This document shows, piece after piece, positions 18,852-27,766 of a DNA stretch of 64,000 nt. Numbering within the stretch: position 1 is the first letter of the stretch; each line of letters opens with the position of its first letter. Location: the NCBI GenBank assembly GCA_947492825.1, contig CANLNT010000001.1, positions 1,364,001 through 1,428,000 on the forward strand, in the 5' to 3' direction. This stretch comes from an uncultured Paracoccaceae bacterium (lineage in GTDB: Bacteria > Pseudomonadota > Alphaproteobacteria > Rhodobacterales > Rhodobacteraceae). The position numbers and the translations under genes were made by a program. The notes beneath the pieces are model-generated. The model saw nothing but the letters and a program-made list of their open reading frames with translations, did no database searches and was not told where the DNA came from.

Positions 18852-20213
18852 TCACCCCCCCCGCGGGGCGAATCGCAACCACATACCGTCTGCTGTGCGG
18901 ACCGTCAGATGGGCCACGGGGCGTGGGGTGCGATCTGGCACAGCCTCAAACCGATAAGCGCCGATCAATTGTGCCAGAAGGACCACCCCTTCGATCATTG
19001 CAAAGCCCGCACCGGTGCACACCCGCGGACCGGCCGAGAACGGAATGTAGGCGTCACGCTGACAGGTTTTGCCATTCTCTGTGCCCCAGCGCGCCGGATC
19101 AAAGCCATCAGGATTGTCCCACATCCGGTTTTGGCGGTGCAGATGCCACGGTGAGATCACGACCTGTGCGCCGGGTTTGACGGGCCGGTCACGAAATGTC
19201 TCTTGACGGGTTGATTGACGCACCATCATAGGCACCGGCGGATAAAGCCGCAAAGCCTCGCGAAAGACGTCACGTGTGACGCGCAACTTGGACACACTGG
19301 AAAAGTCGTCGGTCAGCAGCTCCGCCTCTGCGGCGACCTTGTCCTGCCATTCAGGATGGGTTGCGAGCAGATAGAGCGCCCAGGACAATGCTGCGGCAGA
19401 GGTTTCGTGCCCGGCCAGAAAGAAAATTGCGACCTGATCGACCATTTCGTCGACGCTGAAAGTCTGGCCAGTGACCGGGTCGCGGGTCGTCATGATCTTG
19501 GTTGCCAGATCATCAGGGCCATGACCGCGATTGATTTCTTCCAGTCGGTTACTGGTGAGTTTGGTGATCAACCGGCGGATTGTCTTTGCCGTCGCTTTGG
19601 TTTCGGACCGAAAGAACCGCGGCATCCAACGCGGTCCCGACACAAAGGCTGCAAGGTTCAGGATCGGTTGGCTGCGCTGATAAGCCTTGAACGCATCAAA
19701 GACCTGCGTTGCAATCCGGTCTTCGATCGGGATCGAGAACAGCGTGCGAAAGATCACGTCGGCAGCGGCATGGCTCGTCTCGGGTTCGATATCGAAGGGG
19801 GTCATGTCCGCCATCGGGGCCATGCGCACTGTGGCCGCCTGCCCTGCGGCGTAGATCGCGGGAAAGGTGTCGCGCAGGCGCCCACCTTCAAACGCCGGGT
19901 CGATGATACGGCGCTGCCGCTTCCAGACCGCACCATTGGTCAGAAAAACTGAATTGCCCAGCAAGGGCCGCAGGCCCGCGCCGATCCGGTCCGATTTCGG
20001 AAAATCGTCAGGGCGTTCCTGCAGCACCCGCTTTATCAGCGCGGGATCGTTGATCATGTAGCTGCGAAAGAACGGTGTGCGAAATTCGGCCATCCACGCG
20101 CGATATAGGCGCGCAGGCTGGGCCGACAGGATATCGGCGCGAAAGAGCCGCAGATACCGCCAGAGCGAGACCTTGTCAGGGCGCGCCGCTGGTTTGGGCG
20201 GCAGCTGCGTCAT
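18852..20213 (-). CDS. cytochrome P450
   Basis: A 453-residue monooxygenase, soluble. The I-helix motif AGHETS is at residues 267-272, the ExxR pair is E319/R322 and the heme-ligand cysteine is C399 in FSAGPRVCTGAGFA. All three are intact, so it should be active. The substrate is unknown; general similarity is to long-chain or fatty-acid type P450s that have a WKRQRR B-C region. No redox partner is adjacent. The gene overlaps the upstream alpha/beta hydrolase gene by four bases (ATGA), so the two work under one promoter. Confidence 0.93.
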   Translation of the reverse strand: MTQLPPKPAARPDKVSLWRYLRLFRADILSAQPARLYRAWMAEFRTPFFRSYMINDPALIKRVLQERPDDFPKSDRIGAGLRPLLGNSVFLTNGAVWKRQRRIIDPAFEGGRLRDTFPAIYAAGQAATVRMAPMADMTPFDIEPETSHAAADVIFRTLFSIPIEDRIATQVFDAFKAYQRSQPILNLAAFVSGPRWMPRFFRSETKATAKTIRRLITKLTSNRLEEINRGHGPDDLATKIMTTRDPVTGQTFSVDEMVDQVAIFFLAGHETSAAALSWALYLLATHPEWQDKVAAEAELLTDDFSSVSKLRVTRDVFREALRLYPPVPMMVRQSTRQETFRDRPVKPGAQVVISPWHLHRQNRMWDNPDGFDPARWGTENGKTCQRDAYIPFSAGPRVCTGAGFAMIEGVVLLAQLIGAYRFEAVPDRTPRPVAHLTVRTADGMWLRFAPRGG

Positions 20214-21520
20214 GGGTGCAAGGACGTGTATTTTGACGCTGGCACGTCGATCCGGGACTTTGACGAATGCCGCTCGCGATAGCGGTCTGCGAGTGTCAAA
20301 GGACCTGCGGTGATTTTGAAATAGTCGTAGTCCTTAGGGCGATCGAAGGCGCAGAGATACTGAAAATGTAGCCGGAAGAACCGCCAACGCAGTTCTTTCC
20401 AAGTCTCGGGGGATAATGTTTGTGTAAAGGCCGCAGAGAGGATCAGCGGCCAATGCTGTCCCGGTGGCGCGACACCGGTCACGGCCACGGGGTCACAAAG
20501 CGCAAAAGAACAGCCGTCGCCTGGGGCTGTCACATCGACCCATGCCACCTGTTCCTGCACCGCCATAAAGGCAAGGTCGTTGCGCAAGCGGTAGGCGTCC
20601 GGCAGGAAGCTGACCATCGGGACCACCTGCCCCAGAGACAGAAACGAAAGCGTTGGGCCATCGGTCGGAACGCGCCCGGCACGCAGAAGATCAGCGATGA
20701 TCGACACCGCCAGATGTGCGCCGGAAGAGTGACCGACCACCAGAACCTCGTCCAGATTGTCGTCAAGTGCGGCGGCGATTTGGTCGCCAAAGACGGCCAT
20801 GCGCTGCTCAAGTGGTTTGGGATTCGCGCCATTGTAGCGGGCCGAATAGGCGTAGTCGTGCATCAGGTAGTATGCGTAAAGCTTGTTATCCTTGGACTTG
20901 AACCAGCGCAGCAGCCAGACGACCCCGAAGATCCAGACGAACCACGACACAAAGCCCAAAACCAGCCCAACGACCCACGCCACATTCAGGATGCCGTCAG
21001 GCCCAAGACCAACAAGACCCGCCAATTGCACAAATGGCAGGGCGACCAGCGGGGTCACCATCTCGATGATCTTTGCCGGAATCCACGCAACGAAGACCGC
21101 CATCACCAGTTGCAGCAGCAACATGCCAACGGGATAGAGCGCCGCGATCACCGGACCTTTGCGCATCCACATCAAGCGCCGGAGGGTGCCGCTGGCAATG
21201 TAGGTCCACGCGGTACGGACCAATTGCAGATAGGTGGCCGGGATTGAGTTGGACATGCTGTCGCGAACGATGTCGGACCAGACCAGCACATCAACCTCTG
21301 TCAGGGTCGCGCCACCGTCAATTTTTGAGGCGACTTTCCAACCATAGGTTTCGACCCCGGGCCGCGGTGCGATGCCGATTTCATACCCTGTGATCTGAGC
21401 CTGCTTGACACTTTCGGTGCGATAAAGCTCGCGGTACCGGCGCGGATGAATCGGGTCGTAGCCGGGGATGTAGAACACCCTGCGGCGACGCACCGGTTTG
21501 GGGGGCATTTCGTCTGACAT
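20210..21520 (-). CDS. alpha/beta-hydrolase-like protein with an internal membrane domain
   Basis: A 436-residue protein with an unusual layout: an N-terminal hydrolase half (strand RVFYIPGYDP at 15-23), then three to four hydrophobic segments at about 120-205, then the nucleophile elbow GHSSG with S265 at 263-267. The fold is therefore split by membrane helices. The start ATG at 21520 lacks a strong ribosome-binding site. It is coupled to the downstream P450 gene. Function is unknown; a lipid esterase that supplies or removes an ester for the P450 is only an inference. Confidence 0.72.
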   Translation of the reverse strand: MSDEMPPKPVRRRRVFYIPGYDPIHPRRYRELYRTESVKQAQITGYEIGIAPRPGVETYGWKVASKIDGGATLTEVDVLVWSDIVRDSMSNSIPATYLQLVRTAWTYIASGTLRRLMWMRKGPVIAALYPVGMLLLQLVMAVFVAWIPAKIIEMVTPLVALPFVQLAGLVGLGPDGILNVAWVVGLVLGFVSWFVWIFGVVWLLRWFKSKDNKLYAYYLMHDYAYSARYNGANPKPLEQRMAVFGDQIAAALDDNLDEVLVVGHSSGAHLAVSIIADLLRAGRVPTDGPTLSFLSLGQVVPMVSFLPDAYRLRNDLAFMAVQEQVAWVDVTAPGDGCSFALCDPVAVTGVAPPGQHWPLILSAAFTQTLSPETWKELRWRFFRLHFQYLCAFDRPKDYDYFKITAGPLTLADRYRERHSSKSRIDVPASKYTSLHP

Positions 21521-21580
21521 GCTCGTGCCTGATTGCGATTTTGACGCAGCCTAGCGCAGGAATGGGACGAAAATAAGCCT

Positions 21581-22336
21581 TTATCCCAATGTGGCGAGCG
21601 CCGGGAACCTTTCGAGCAGCCACCAGCTGAACGCGGTGAACTGACCGGTCAGCATCATCAGGCCCACGGTCCACAGCAGCAGGCCCGAGGTGCGTTCAAT
21701 CCGGTCCATATGGCGCTTCATCCACGCCATCGTCCCCTTGAGGCGCGGAAAGAAAGCGGCGACCAGGAGGAACGGGATGCCTAGCCCCAGCGCATAGACC
21801 GCCAACAAAGTGGTGCCGCGCCAGACGTCTGCCTCTGACGCCGCAAGACCAAGGATTGCGCCAAGGATCGGACCGAGACAGGGTGTCCAGCCAAAGGCAA
21901 ACGCAAGCCCGAGGACATAGGCCCCAAGGGCAGAACCGCCCCGGTCGCCCGCGTCCATCCGCGCCTCTCGGTCAAGAAACGGGATGCGGAAGACCCCGAC
22001 GAAATGCGCGCCAAAGATCATCACGATAACGCCGGCGATAACGACGAACCAATCCTGAAACGATAGAAACATCCGGCCCATTGCTGAAAAGGCAAAGCCA
22101 AGCAGCAGGAAGACGGTGGAAAGGCCAAGCACAAAAAAGGCAGCAGCCAGCAAGACACGGCGGCGATTTGCGCCGGTTTGTTCCATCTCGGAGACAGACA
22201 CACCGCCCATAAACGCCAGATAAGGCGGCACGATGGGCAGTACACAAGGTGAAAGGAACGACAACAGACCTGCAAAAAGCGCGATGAACATCGCAGGCAA
22301 CAGGGTCGCGTCGAGAATCTGGGCGGCTTCCAACAT
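21581..22336 (-). CDS. ccdA: CcdA-type cytochrome c biogenesis / thiol-disulfide transporter
   Basis: A 251-residue inner-membrane protein with six hydrophobic segments that carries reducing equivalents from cytoplasmic thioredoxin to the periplasm. The two reactive cysteines are C31 in FLSPCVLPIVPPY and C153 in GWTPCLGPILGA, both in the family's symmetric proline-rich contexts. It needs no electron acceptor nearby; apocytochrome c and CcmG-type proteins are expected partners encoded elsewhere. Divergent from tusA. Confidence 0.93.
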   Translation of the reverse strand: MLEAAQILDATLLPAMFIALFAGLLSFLSPCVLPIVPPYLAFMGGVSVSEMEQTGANRRRVLLAAAFFVLGLSTVFLLLGFAFSAMGRMFLSFQDWFVVIAGVIVMIFGAHFVGVFRIPFLDREARMDAGDRGGSALGAYVLGLAFAFGWTPCLGPILGAILGLAASEADVWRGTTLLAVYALGLGIPFLLVAAFFPRLKGTMAWMKRHMDRIERTSGLLLWTVGLMMLTGQFTAFSWWLLERFPALATLG

Positions 22337-22425
22337 AGAACTGACCTATCCTGTCCGTTGCCCTGCGTCACCCATGCGTCACGCAGTTGTTTACAAGCTG
22401 AAACATCAGGCCTAATCGGAGCGTT

Positions 22426-22656
22426 ATGGACTTTGACGCTGATCTTGATGCCACCGGGCTGCTGTGCCCCCTGCCCGTTCTGAAGGCTCGCAAGAGGCTG
22501 GAACCGCTTCGCGCCGGGCAAGTGCTGCGCATGCGTGCCGATGATCCTGCGGCGGTTGTGGATGTGCCGCATTTCTGCACCGAGGCCGGTCATGCGCTAA
22601 TCGATCAACGCGATGATGCAGATGCGCAAATTTATTTGATCCGCAAGGGTGGCTAG
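22426..22656 (+). CDS. tusA: TusA family sulfurtransferase
   Basis: A 76-residue protein with the CPxP motif at C14 (GLLCPLPVLKARKRL), which carries persulfide sulfur for tRNA thiolation or other sulfur transfer. The fold (beta-alpha-beta-alpha-beta-beta) matches. It starts 89 bases from the divergent ccdA start and converges with rne, sharing a terminator with it. The true role could also be a YeeD-like or other sulfur carrier function. Confidence 0.9.
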   Translation: MDFDADLDATGLLCPLPVLKARKRLEPLRAGQVLRMRADDPAAVVDVPHFCTEAGHALIDQRDDADAQIYLIRKGG

Positions 22657-22662
22657 GAAAAA

Positions 22663-22687
22663 GGGCCGCGCGATCACCGCGCGGCCC
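22663..22687. terminator. bidirectional rho-independent terminator of tusA and rne
   Basis: Perfect 10-bp G+C stem (GGGCCGCGCG with CGCGCGGCCC) around a 5-base loop, flanked by AAAAA on the left and TTTTT on the right, so it works in both directions. It lies between the converging stops at 22656 and 22696. Confidence 0.9.
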
Positions 22688-22695
22688 AGATTTTT

Positions 22696-25332
22696 CTAGC
22701 GGCCCAGTGACCACCAGCCCTTGCGTTTGGGCTTGGCAGGCTCTTCAGCGCTTGGCGCTTCTTCCTCTGGCGCAGGAGCTGGAGCCGGAGCCGGAGTGTC
22801 AGCCACAACTTCCATCGCCTTGGTTTCGGGCGCGGCTTCTGCTTCGGCCGCCACAGGCTCTGCCTTTTTGCGGGCCCGCGGTTTGCGCTTGGGCTTTGGT
22901 TTTTCCTCGGCTGCGGGTTCCTCTGCTGCCGGTGCCGCATCTTCGGATGCTGCAGCCTCTTCGGCCACAGGTTCCGCCTTTTTGCGACGCGTCCGCTTTG
23001 GCTTTGGCTTTTCCTCAGCAGCCGGTTCTTCCGCAACCGGCGCGTCTGGCGCGACGGCGGCTGTTTCTTCTGCTTCAGGCTCATCCGCCTTCTTGCGACG
23101 AACCCGCTTGCGCTTGGGCTTTTCTTCAGGGGCCGACTCTGCGCTGGCCTCTACGTTTGTGCTGCTGTCTGTCGTCGTCTCTGCGTCAGCCTCAGCCACC
23201 TCGGCCTGCGTGGCATCGGCCGATTGTGCATCAGATTGTTGGTTTTCGCCCTGCGCGTCACTGCCGCCACCGCGCCGCCGCCGACGACGACGCCGGCGCT
23301 TTTTCGGACGGTCTTCGCCGTCACCTTCCCCCTGTGCGCTGGGCACTTCATCTTCGTCCGGGGTTTCGGCCACGACATCATCGTCGTCGTCCATGACAAC
23401 CACCGATGTCACCACAGGCGTGGCATCGGGGACAACACGCGTCGCAGTCTTGAATTTTTCAATGGCAAAGTCTGGCGACACCATCGTCGGATCACATTCG
23501 ATGCGCACGGACATACCATAACGCGCCTCGATCTCGGCGATATGTTCGCGTTTGCCGTTCATCAGGAAATTGGCAATCGACACAGGCGCTTTGATCAGCA
23601 CCTCTTTGGACCGGCCCCGCACGCCCTCTTCTTCGAGTTGGCGCAGGATGTTCAGCGCGACGTTGTCGTCAGAGCGCAAGAGACCCGTGCCGTGGCAATG
23701 GCTGCACATCTGTGTCGTGGCTTCCAACATGCCAGGACGCAGGCGCTGACGCGACATCTCCATCAGGCCAAAGCCCGAGATGCGACCCACCTGAATGCGA
23801 GCGCGGTCCGTTTTGAGCTTGTCTTTGAACCGCTTTTCAACCGCCGTGTTGTTCCGGCGCTCATCCATGTCGATGTAGTCGATCACGATCAGACCGGCGA
23901 GGTCGCGCAGACGTAACTGGCGCGCCACTTCGTCCGCGGCTTCAAGGTTGGTTTTCAATGCAGTCTGTTCAATCGAGCCTTCCTTGGTGGCCCGGCCAGA
24001 GTTTACGTCGATGGCCACAAGCGCTTCGGTCACGCCGATGACGATGTAACCGCCAGAGGGCAGTTGCACAGTCGGATTGAACATGCCGGCCAGGTAGCCT
24101 TCGACCTGATAGCGGGCATAGAGCGGAAGTTGTTCGGCGTAGTGTTTCACGTTCTTTGCATGGGACGGCATGATCATTTTCATGAAGTCCTTGGCCTCGC
24201 GGTAGCCAACGTCGCCGGCCACAATCACCTCGTCGATCTCTTTGGAATAGAGATCGCGGATCGAACGTTTGATCAGGTTGCCCTCTTCGTAGATCCGCGC
24301 GGGCGCTGTGGATTTCAGCGTCAACTCGCGGATTTGTTCCCACATCCGTTGCAGGTATTCATAGTCGCGCTTGATTTCCGATTTCGTGCGCTGGGACCCA
24401 GCGGTGCGGATGATCAGCCCTGCCCCTTCGGGCACAGACATGCCACCGGCAATTTCTTTGAGTTTCTTACGGTCCGCGGCATTCGTGATCTTGCGTGAGA
24501 TGCCACCACCACGTGCGGTATTGGGCATCAGCACGCAGTAGCGACCGGCCAGCGACAGATAGGTGGTCAAGGCGGCACCCTTATTGCCGCGCTCTTCCTT
24601 GACGACCTGCACCAGCAGAATCTGGCGAACCTTGATGACTTCTTGAATTTTGTAGCGCTTGGGGCGCGGCTTACGGACAGGGCGCACCTCATCAGTGTCG
24701 TCTTCCTTTGCGACACTTTCGATGGTTTCGTCCTTGGCAGTCGCATCGGGCGCCGTGTCATCGTCGTCCGCATCATCGCCGTCGTCGGTGTCTTCCTCGC
24801 CGGCGGCCGGGGTTTCAACGGGCGTTTCGCCCACCAATTCCATCGGGCTGGAACCTTCTTCGCTGATGTCGAGGTCGATGGTTTCCATCCCCTCTATATC
24901 GCCAGAGGTCACATCCTCTTCGGTCTCGACCTCTTGCGTCGCGATTGCATCATCGCTTTTGGCCTCAGCGGCCTTGGACCGGCTGCGGCGACGACGCTTG
25001 GGTTTGGGTTTTTCATCCTCGTCTTCGGCCTTGAGGCTTTCGGCATAGGCCTTTTCCTCGGCGATCAGCGCCTCGCGGTCAGCGACCGGAATCTGATAGT
25101 AGTCAGGATGAATTTCCGAGAACGCAAGGAAACCGTGGCGGTTGCCACCGTAGTCCACAAAAGCCGCCTGCAACGAGGGTTCAACCCGCGTGACTTTGGC
25201 CAGATAGATGTTTCCAGCAAGCTGACGCTTGAACTGGCTTTCGAAGTCAAATTCCTCGACTTTGTTCCCGTCTACCACAACAACGCGGGTTTCTTCCGCG
25301 TGTGTTGCATCGATTAGCATTTTCTTTGGCAT
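22696..25332 (-). CDS. rne: ribonuclease E
   Basis: Essential endoribonuclease for mRNA decay and rRNA/tRNA maturation; 878 residues. The N-terminus has an S1 domain (about 35-100) interrupted by a charged, acidic insertion over about residues 100-225, then the 5'-sensor/RNase H region and DNase I-like catalytic core with IDVNSG and VIDYIDMD, and the zinc-link CSHCHGTG. The C-terminal ~240 residues are low-complexity, with a run of nine Arg and repeated EEKPKPKR / RKKAEPV modules, as expected for degradosome and RNA binding. The ATG at 25332 (MPKKMLIDA) is the canonical start. Confidence 0.96.
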   Translation of the reverse strand: MPKKMLIDATHAEETRVVVVDGNKVEEFDFESQFKRQLAGNIYLAKVTRVEPSLQAAFVDYGGNRHGFLAFSEIHPDYYQIPVADREALIAEEKAYAESLKAEDEDEKPKPKRRRRSRSKAAEAKSDDAIATQEVETEEDVTSGDIEGMETIDLDISEEGSSPMELVGETPVETPAAGEEDTDDGDDADDDDTAPDATAKDETIESVAKEDDTDEVRPVRKPRPKRYKIQEVIKVRQILLVQVVKEERGNKGAALTTYLSLAGRYCVLMPNTARGGGISRKITNAADRKKLKEIAGGMSVPEGAGLIIRTAGSQRTKSEIKRDYEYLQRMWEQIRELTLKSTAPARIYEEGNLIKRSIRDLYSKEIDEVIVAGDVGYREAKDFMKMIMPSHAKNVKHYAEQLPLYARYQVEGYLAGMFNPTVQLPSGGYIVIGVTEALVAIDVNSGRATKEGSIEQTALKTNLEAADEVARQLRLRDLAGLIVIDYIDMDERRNNTAVEKRFKDKLKTDRARIQVGRISGFGLMEMSRQRLRPGMLEATTQMCSHCHGTGLLRSDDNVALNILRQLEEEGVRGRSKEVLIKAPVSIANFLMNGKREHIAEIEARYGMSVRIECDPTMVSPDFAIEKFKTATRVVPDATPVVTSVVVMDDDDDVVAETPDEDEVPSAQGEGDGEDRPKKRRRRRRRRRGGGSDAQGENQQSDAQSADATQAEVAEADAETTTDSSTNVEASAESAPEEKPKRKRVRRKKADEPEAEETAAVAPDAPVAEEPAAEEKPKPKRTRRKKAEPVAEEAAASEDAAPAAEEPAAEEKPKPKRKPRARKKAEPVAAEAEAAPETKAMEVVADTPAPAPAPAPEEEAPSAEEPAKPKRKGWWSLGR

Positions 25333-25744
25333 TGTATCCATTCGCACGCGCAAGCGGCCTGCACCCTGGAGGTGCGGCGGTCCGTCTGGCATGTCTGATT
25401 TGGGCGATCACGGCGCGGGCAGCGACCCGGCCCCTTGGGGCGTGGTGCGTGCTGCCTGTATGTTGCGCGCTTTGCATCGCGTTTCTTCTCCGACCGCGTG
25501 TAGTGCGGCCCATTCATGGCCCGGTCCTGCACAAAAACACGTGCGACCAGAGCGTTCTTCTGGCCCTATGGGGCCAAATCAGCTGCCAATGTCGGGTGTC
25601 CGGCCATGTGGCAGAGAATCTCACCGAATGTCACCGTGCAACGTCGCACGGGCATCCGTAATTCCTACATAAGTCACAGCGCTGTCATAAAACAAGGTGT
25701 GATCGCATCAATCCGGGAATTGTCTGACCAAAAACAGGTCCGCA
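25333..25744 (-). other. 412-bp leader/intergenic region upstream of rne
   Basis: No coding sequence is supported here. It separates the GT51 stop (25745) from the rne start and probably holds the rne promoter and a long 5' leader. A hairpin TGGCCC-TATG-GGGCCA is at 25561-25576, with a second small one (CCAGA/TCTGG) overlapping it. RNase E autoregulates through its leader in E. coli; whether these hairpins do so here is unknown. Confidence 0.45.
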
Positions 25745-26416
25745 TCAGCTTTCAGCCCCAGCACAACCTTCCAGCCAGACGTCGCTGTTACCCAAGGGTT
25801 CACAAGCACCTTCCAGCAGGCGCTTGATCCGTGCAATGCGCGTTTGAAGGACTGCATCCGCTTCTCCCAATGCAAGATCGCGGGGGGCAATCATCACGGC
25901 GACCAGAGCAATAAAGTCATCTTCGGGAATTGCATCTGGTGTCGCGTCAAAATGTGCAAGGCTGGCGGGAAAGAGCCCGGTAATCCAATCGCCGTCAGGA
26001 CCACGGCCCATTGAGACGCTGTCCAGAAACAGCGCCAGGATCTGCGGTTTGGTCAATCCGCGTTCGAGCCCAATGGCATAAGTTGTCTGCCGCAGCTTGC
26101 GATATCCCGGGATGAATTCGTCAAACCCCTGCCTCTTGGCCAGCGACTGGGTGATGGTTGTGATCCCGCCGCCCGGTGTGGTCAGATCAAACCCGACGTG
26201 GGTGAAAAACGCCGGATCCTCAACCGCCAGCAGCATGGCCTGCCTGCCGGGACCAAGCGCCCCGCCACCCTGCCCGGCTGCAATCAGCGCGTCGGCCTGC
26301 GGCGCCAGTTCCACACTGGCGCGCAAACCGTCGCGATAGCCGATCCAGCCATAGATGCCACAGCCCAACAGGGCCACCAGCACAAGCAAAGTGAAAAACC
26401 GCAGGAGTCTTCGCAT
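25745..26416 (-). CDS. monofunctional GT51 transglycosylase-like protein (divergent)
   Basis: A 223-residue protein with one N-terminal membrane anchor (residues 5-27) and a GT51 domain, the family that polymerises lipid II into glycan. Motif 1, AVEDPAFFTHVGFD, retains E66 and D67. Motif 2 is GGGITTITQSLAKR rather than GGSTITQQLAKN, and about 20 residues that usually lie between these motifs are absent. Motif 3 reads RKLRQ (106-110), where the second catalytic Glu is Gln110. It may be weakly active, regulatory or inactive. The ATG follows the dctD stop by three bases, so it is translated from the same message. Confidence 0.8.
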   Translation of the reverse strand: MRRLLRFFTLLVLVALLGCGIYGWIGYRDGLRASVELAPQADALIAAGQGGGALGPGRQAMLLAVEDPAFFTHVGFDLTTPGGGITTITQSLAKRQGFDEFIPGYRKLRQTTYAIGLERGLTKPQILALFLDSVSMGRGPDGDWITGLFPASLAHFDATPDAIPEDDFIALVAVMIAPRDLALGEADAVLQTRIARIKRLLEGACEPLGNSDVWLEGCAGAES

Positions 26417-26419
26417 CAA

Positions 26420-27754
26420 TCAGTTCAAATAGTCGGACCGGGTCAGGCCGTATTTGGCCATCTTTTCATTCAATGTCCGGCGCGGCAGGCACAATTCTTC
26501 CATTACCGCGACGATGCTGCCTTTATGGCGGCGCATGGTGTTGTCGATCAACATCCGTTCGAACGCCTCGACAAATTCCTTGAGCGGTTTGCCTTCGGTG
26601 GTCATCGCTGGGCGCGTGTCTTCGGTGTCGGCCATCAAGAGCGAGGCAATCGACCCCGTCCCGCGCCGGTTTTGCAGGACCGCGCGTTCGGCCACGTTGA
26701 TCAATTGACGGACATTGCCGGGCCAAGGAGCCTGCAACAATTGTGCCGCTTCTTGCGCGCTGACCTCTGGCGCGTCGCAGCCATATTCATCGGCGAACTG
26801 TTCCGACAGACGGGTAAACAACGACAGGATGTCCTCGCCCCGCTGACGCAAGGGTGGCACCACAATTTTGAGCGCAGCTAGTCGGTAGAACAGGTCAGGA
26901 CGCAGCACGCTTTCGCAGGTTTTATCCTGTTCCTGCAGGTTGCAGATTGCCACGATCCGGGTCTCTGCCGGATTGCCCTGTTCGTTGATCGCGGTCAGCA
27001 GGCGGGCCTGCAACGCGTGGCTGAGTGCTTCGATATCTTCCAGCACCAACGTCCCGCCGCGCGCTTCTTCCATTGCGGGAATCGGCTCGTCCTCTTGTGC
27101 GGGACCGAACAAGCGGCGCGACAGCGCCTCTTCCTCGTAAGCCGAGCACGAGATCAATGTGAATTTCTTGGACGCACGGGCGCCAACGGCATGCAGGGCA
27201 TGGGCAACAAGCGTCTTGCCGGTACCTGTTTCGCCTTCAATCAACACATGCCCGTCGGCCTGGCCCAGATCAAGGATGTCTTCCTTGAGCCGCTCCATTG
27301 GTGGCGATTGTCCAATCAGCTTTTTCATCAGCGCGGTGCCGTCGGACAGCTCTTTCCGCAAGGCACGGTTATCGAGCGTCAAGCGGCGCGCAGATGTGGC
27401 GCGCTTGGCAAGTTCCGTCATCCGGTCGGGGTTGAACGGCTTTTCAAGAAAATCGAATGCCCCAATGCGCATTGCCTCGACTGCCATGGGCACATCACCG
27501 TGGCCGGTGATCATGATCACAGGAAGCGCGCTGTCCACGCCCTTGATCTTTTTAAGAAATTGCATCCCATCCATGCCAGGCATCTTGATGTCCGAGACGA
27601 TAATGCCGGGGAAATCATTGCCCACACCTCGCAGCGCATCTTCGGCGCTGGCATAGGTTTCAGTGTCAAAACCAGACAGGGCCAGCCATTGGCTGATCGA
27701 CTGGCGCATATCCTTTTCGTCATCGACGATGGCGATCTTCATGGCCTTGCTCAT
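26420..27754 (-). CDS. dctD: DctD-like NtrC-family response regulator without a GAFTGA loop
   Basis: 444 residues: receiver domain (about 5-120, phospho-acceptor D55), AAA+ domain (about 143-370) and a C-terminal Fis-type helix-turn-helix (about 400-442). Walker A is GETGTGKT (174-181) and Walker B is present as LVLED (237-240). The sigma-54 contact loop GAFTGA, expected after RLFG (214-217), is missing: the segment reads PAQEDEPIP. In Rhodobacter NtrC a similar loss goes with sigma-70 use; the same is inferred here. It lies 12 bases behind dctB, and the C4-dicarboxylate transporter genes are not in this window. Confidence 0.85.
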   Translation of the reverse strand: MSKAMKIAIVDDEKDMRQSISQWLALSGFDTETYASAEDALRGVGNDFPGIIVSDIKMPGMDGMQFLKKIKGVDSALPVIMITGHGDVPMAVEAMRIGAFDFLEKPFNPDRMTELAKRATSARRLTLDNRALRKELSDGTALMKKLIGQSPPMERLKEDILDLGQADGHVLIEGETGTGKTLVAHALHAVGARASKKFTLISCSAYEEEALSRRLFGPAQEDEPIPAMEEARGGTLVLEDIEALSHALQARLLTAINEQGNPAETRIVAICNLQEQDKTCESVLRPDLFYRLAALKIVVPPLRQRGEDILSLFTRLSEQFADEYGCDAPEVSAQEAAQLLQAPWPGNVRQLINVAERAVLQNRRGTGSIASLLMADTEDTRPAMTTEGKPLKEFVEAFERMLIDNTMRRHKGSIVAVMEELCLPRRTLNEKMAKYGLTRSDYLN

Positions 27755-27766
27755 GTGTTCGCTCCT

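Noticed and set aside
22721-23521. Plus-strand open frame of 266 codons opposite the rne tail
   Set aside because: It mirrors the repeat-rich RNase E C-terminus and consists of Ser/Ala/Gly low-complexity sequence; no ribosome-binding site.
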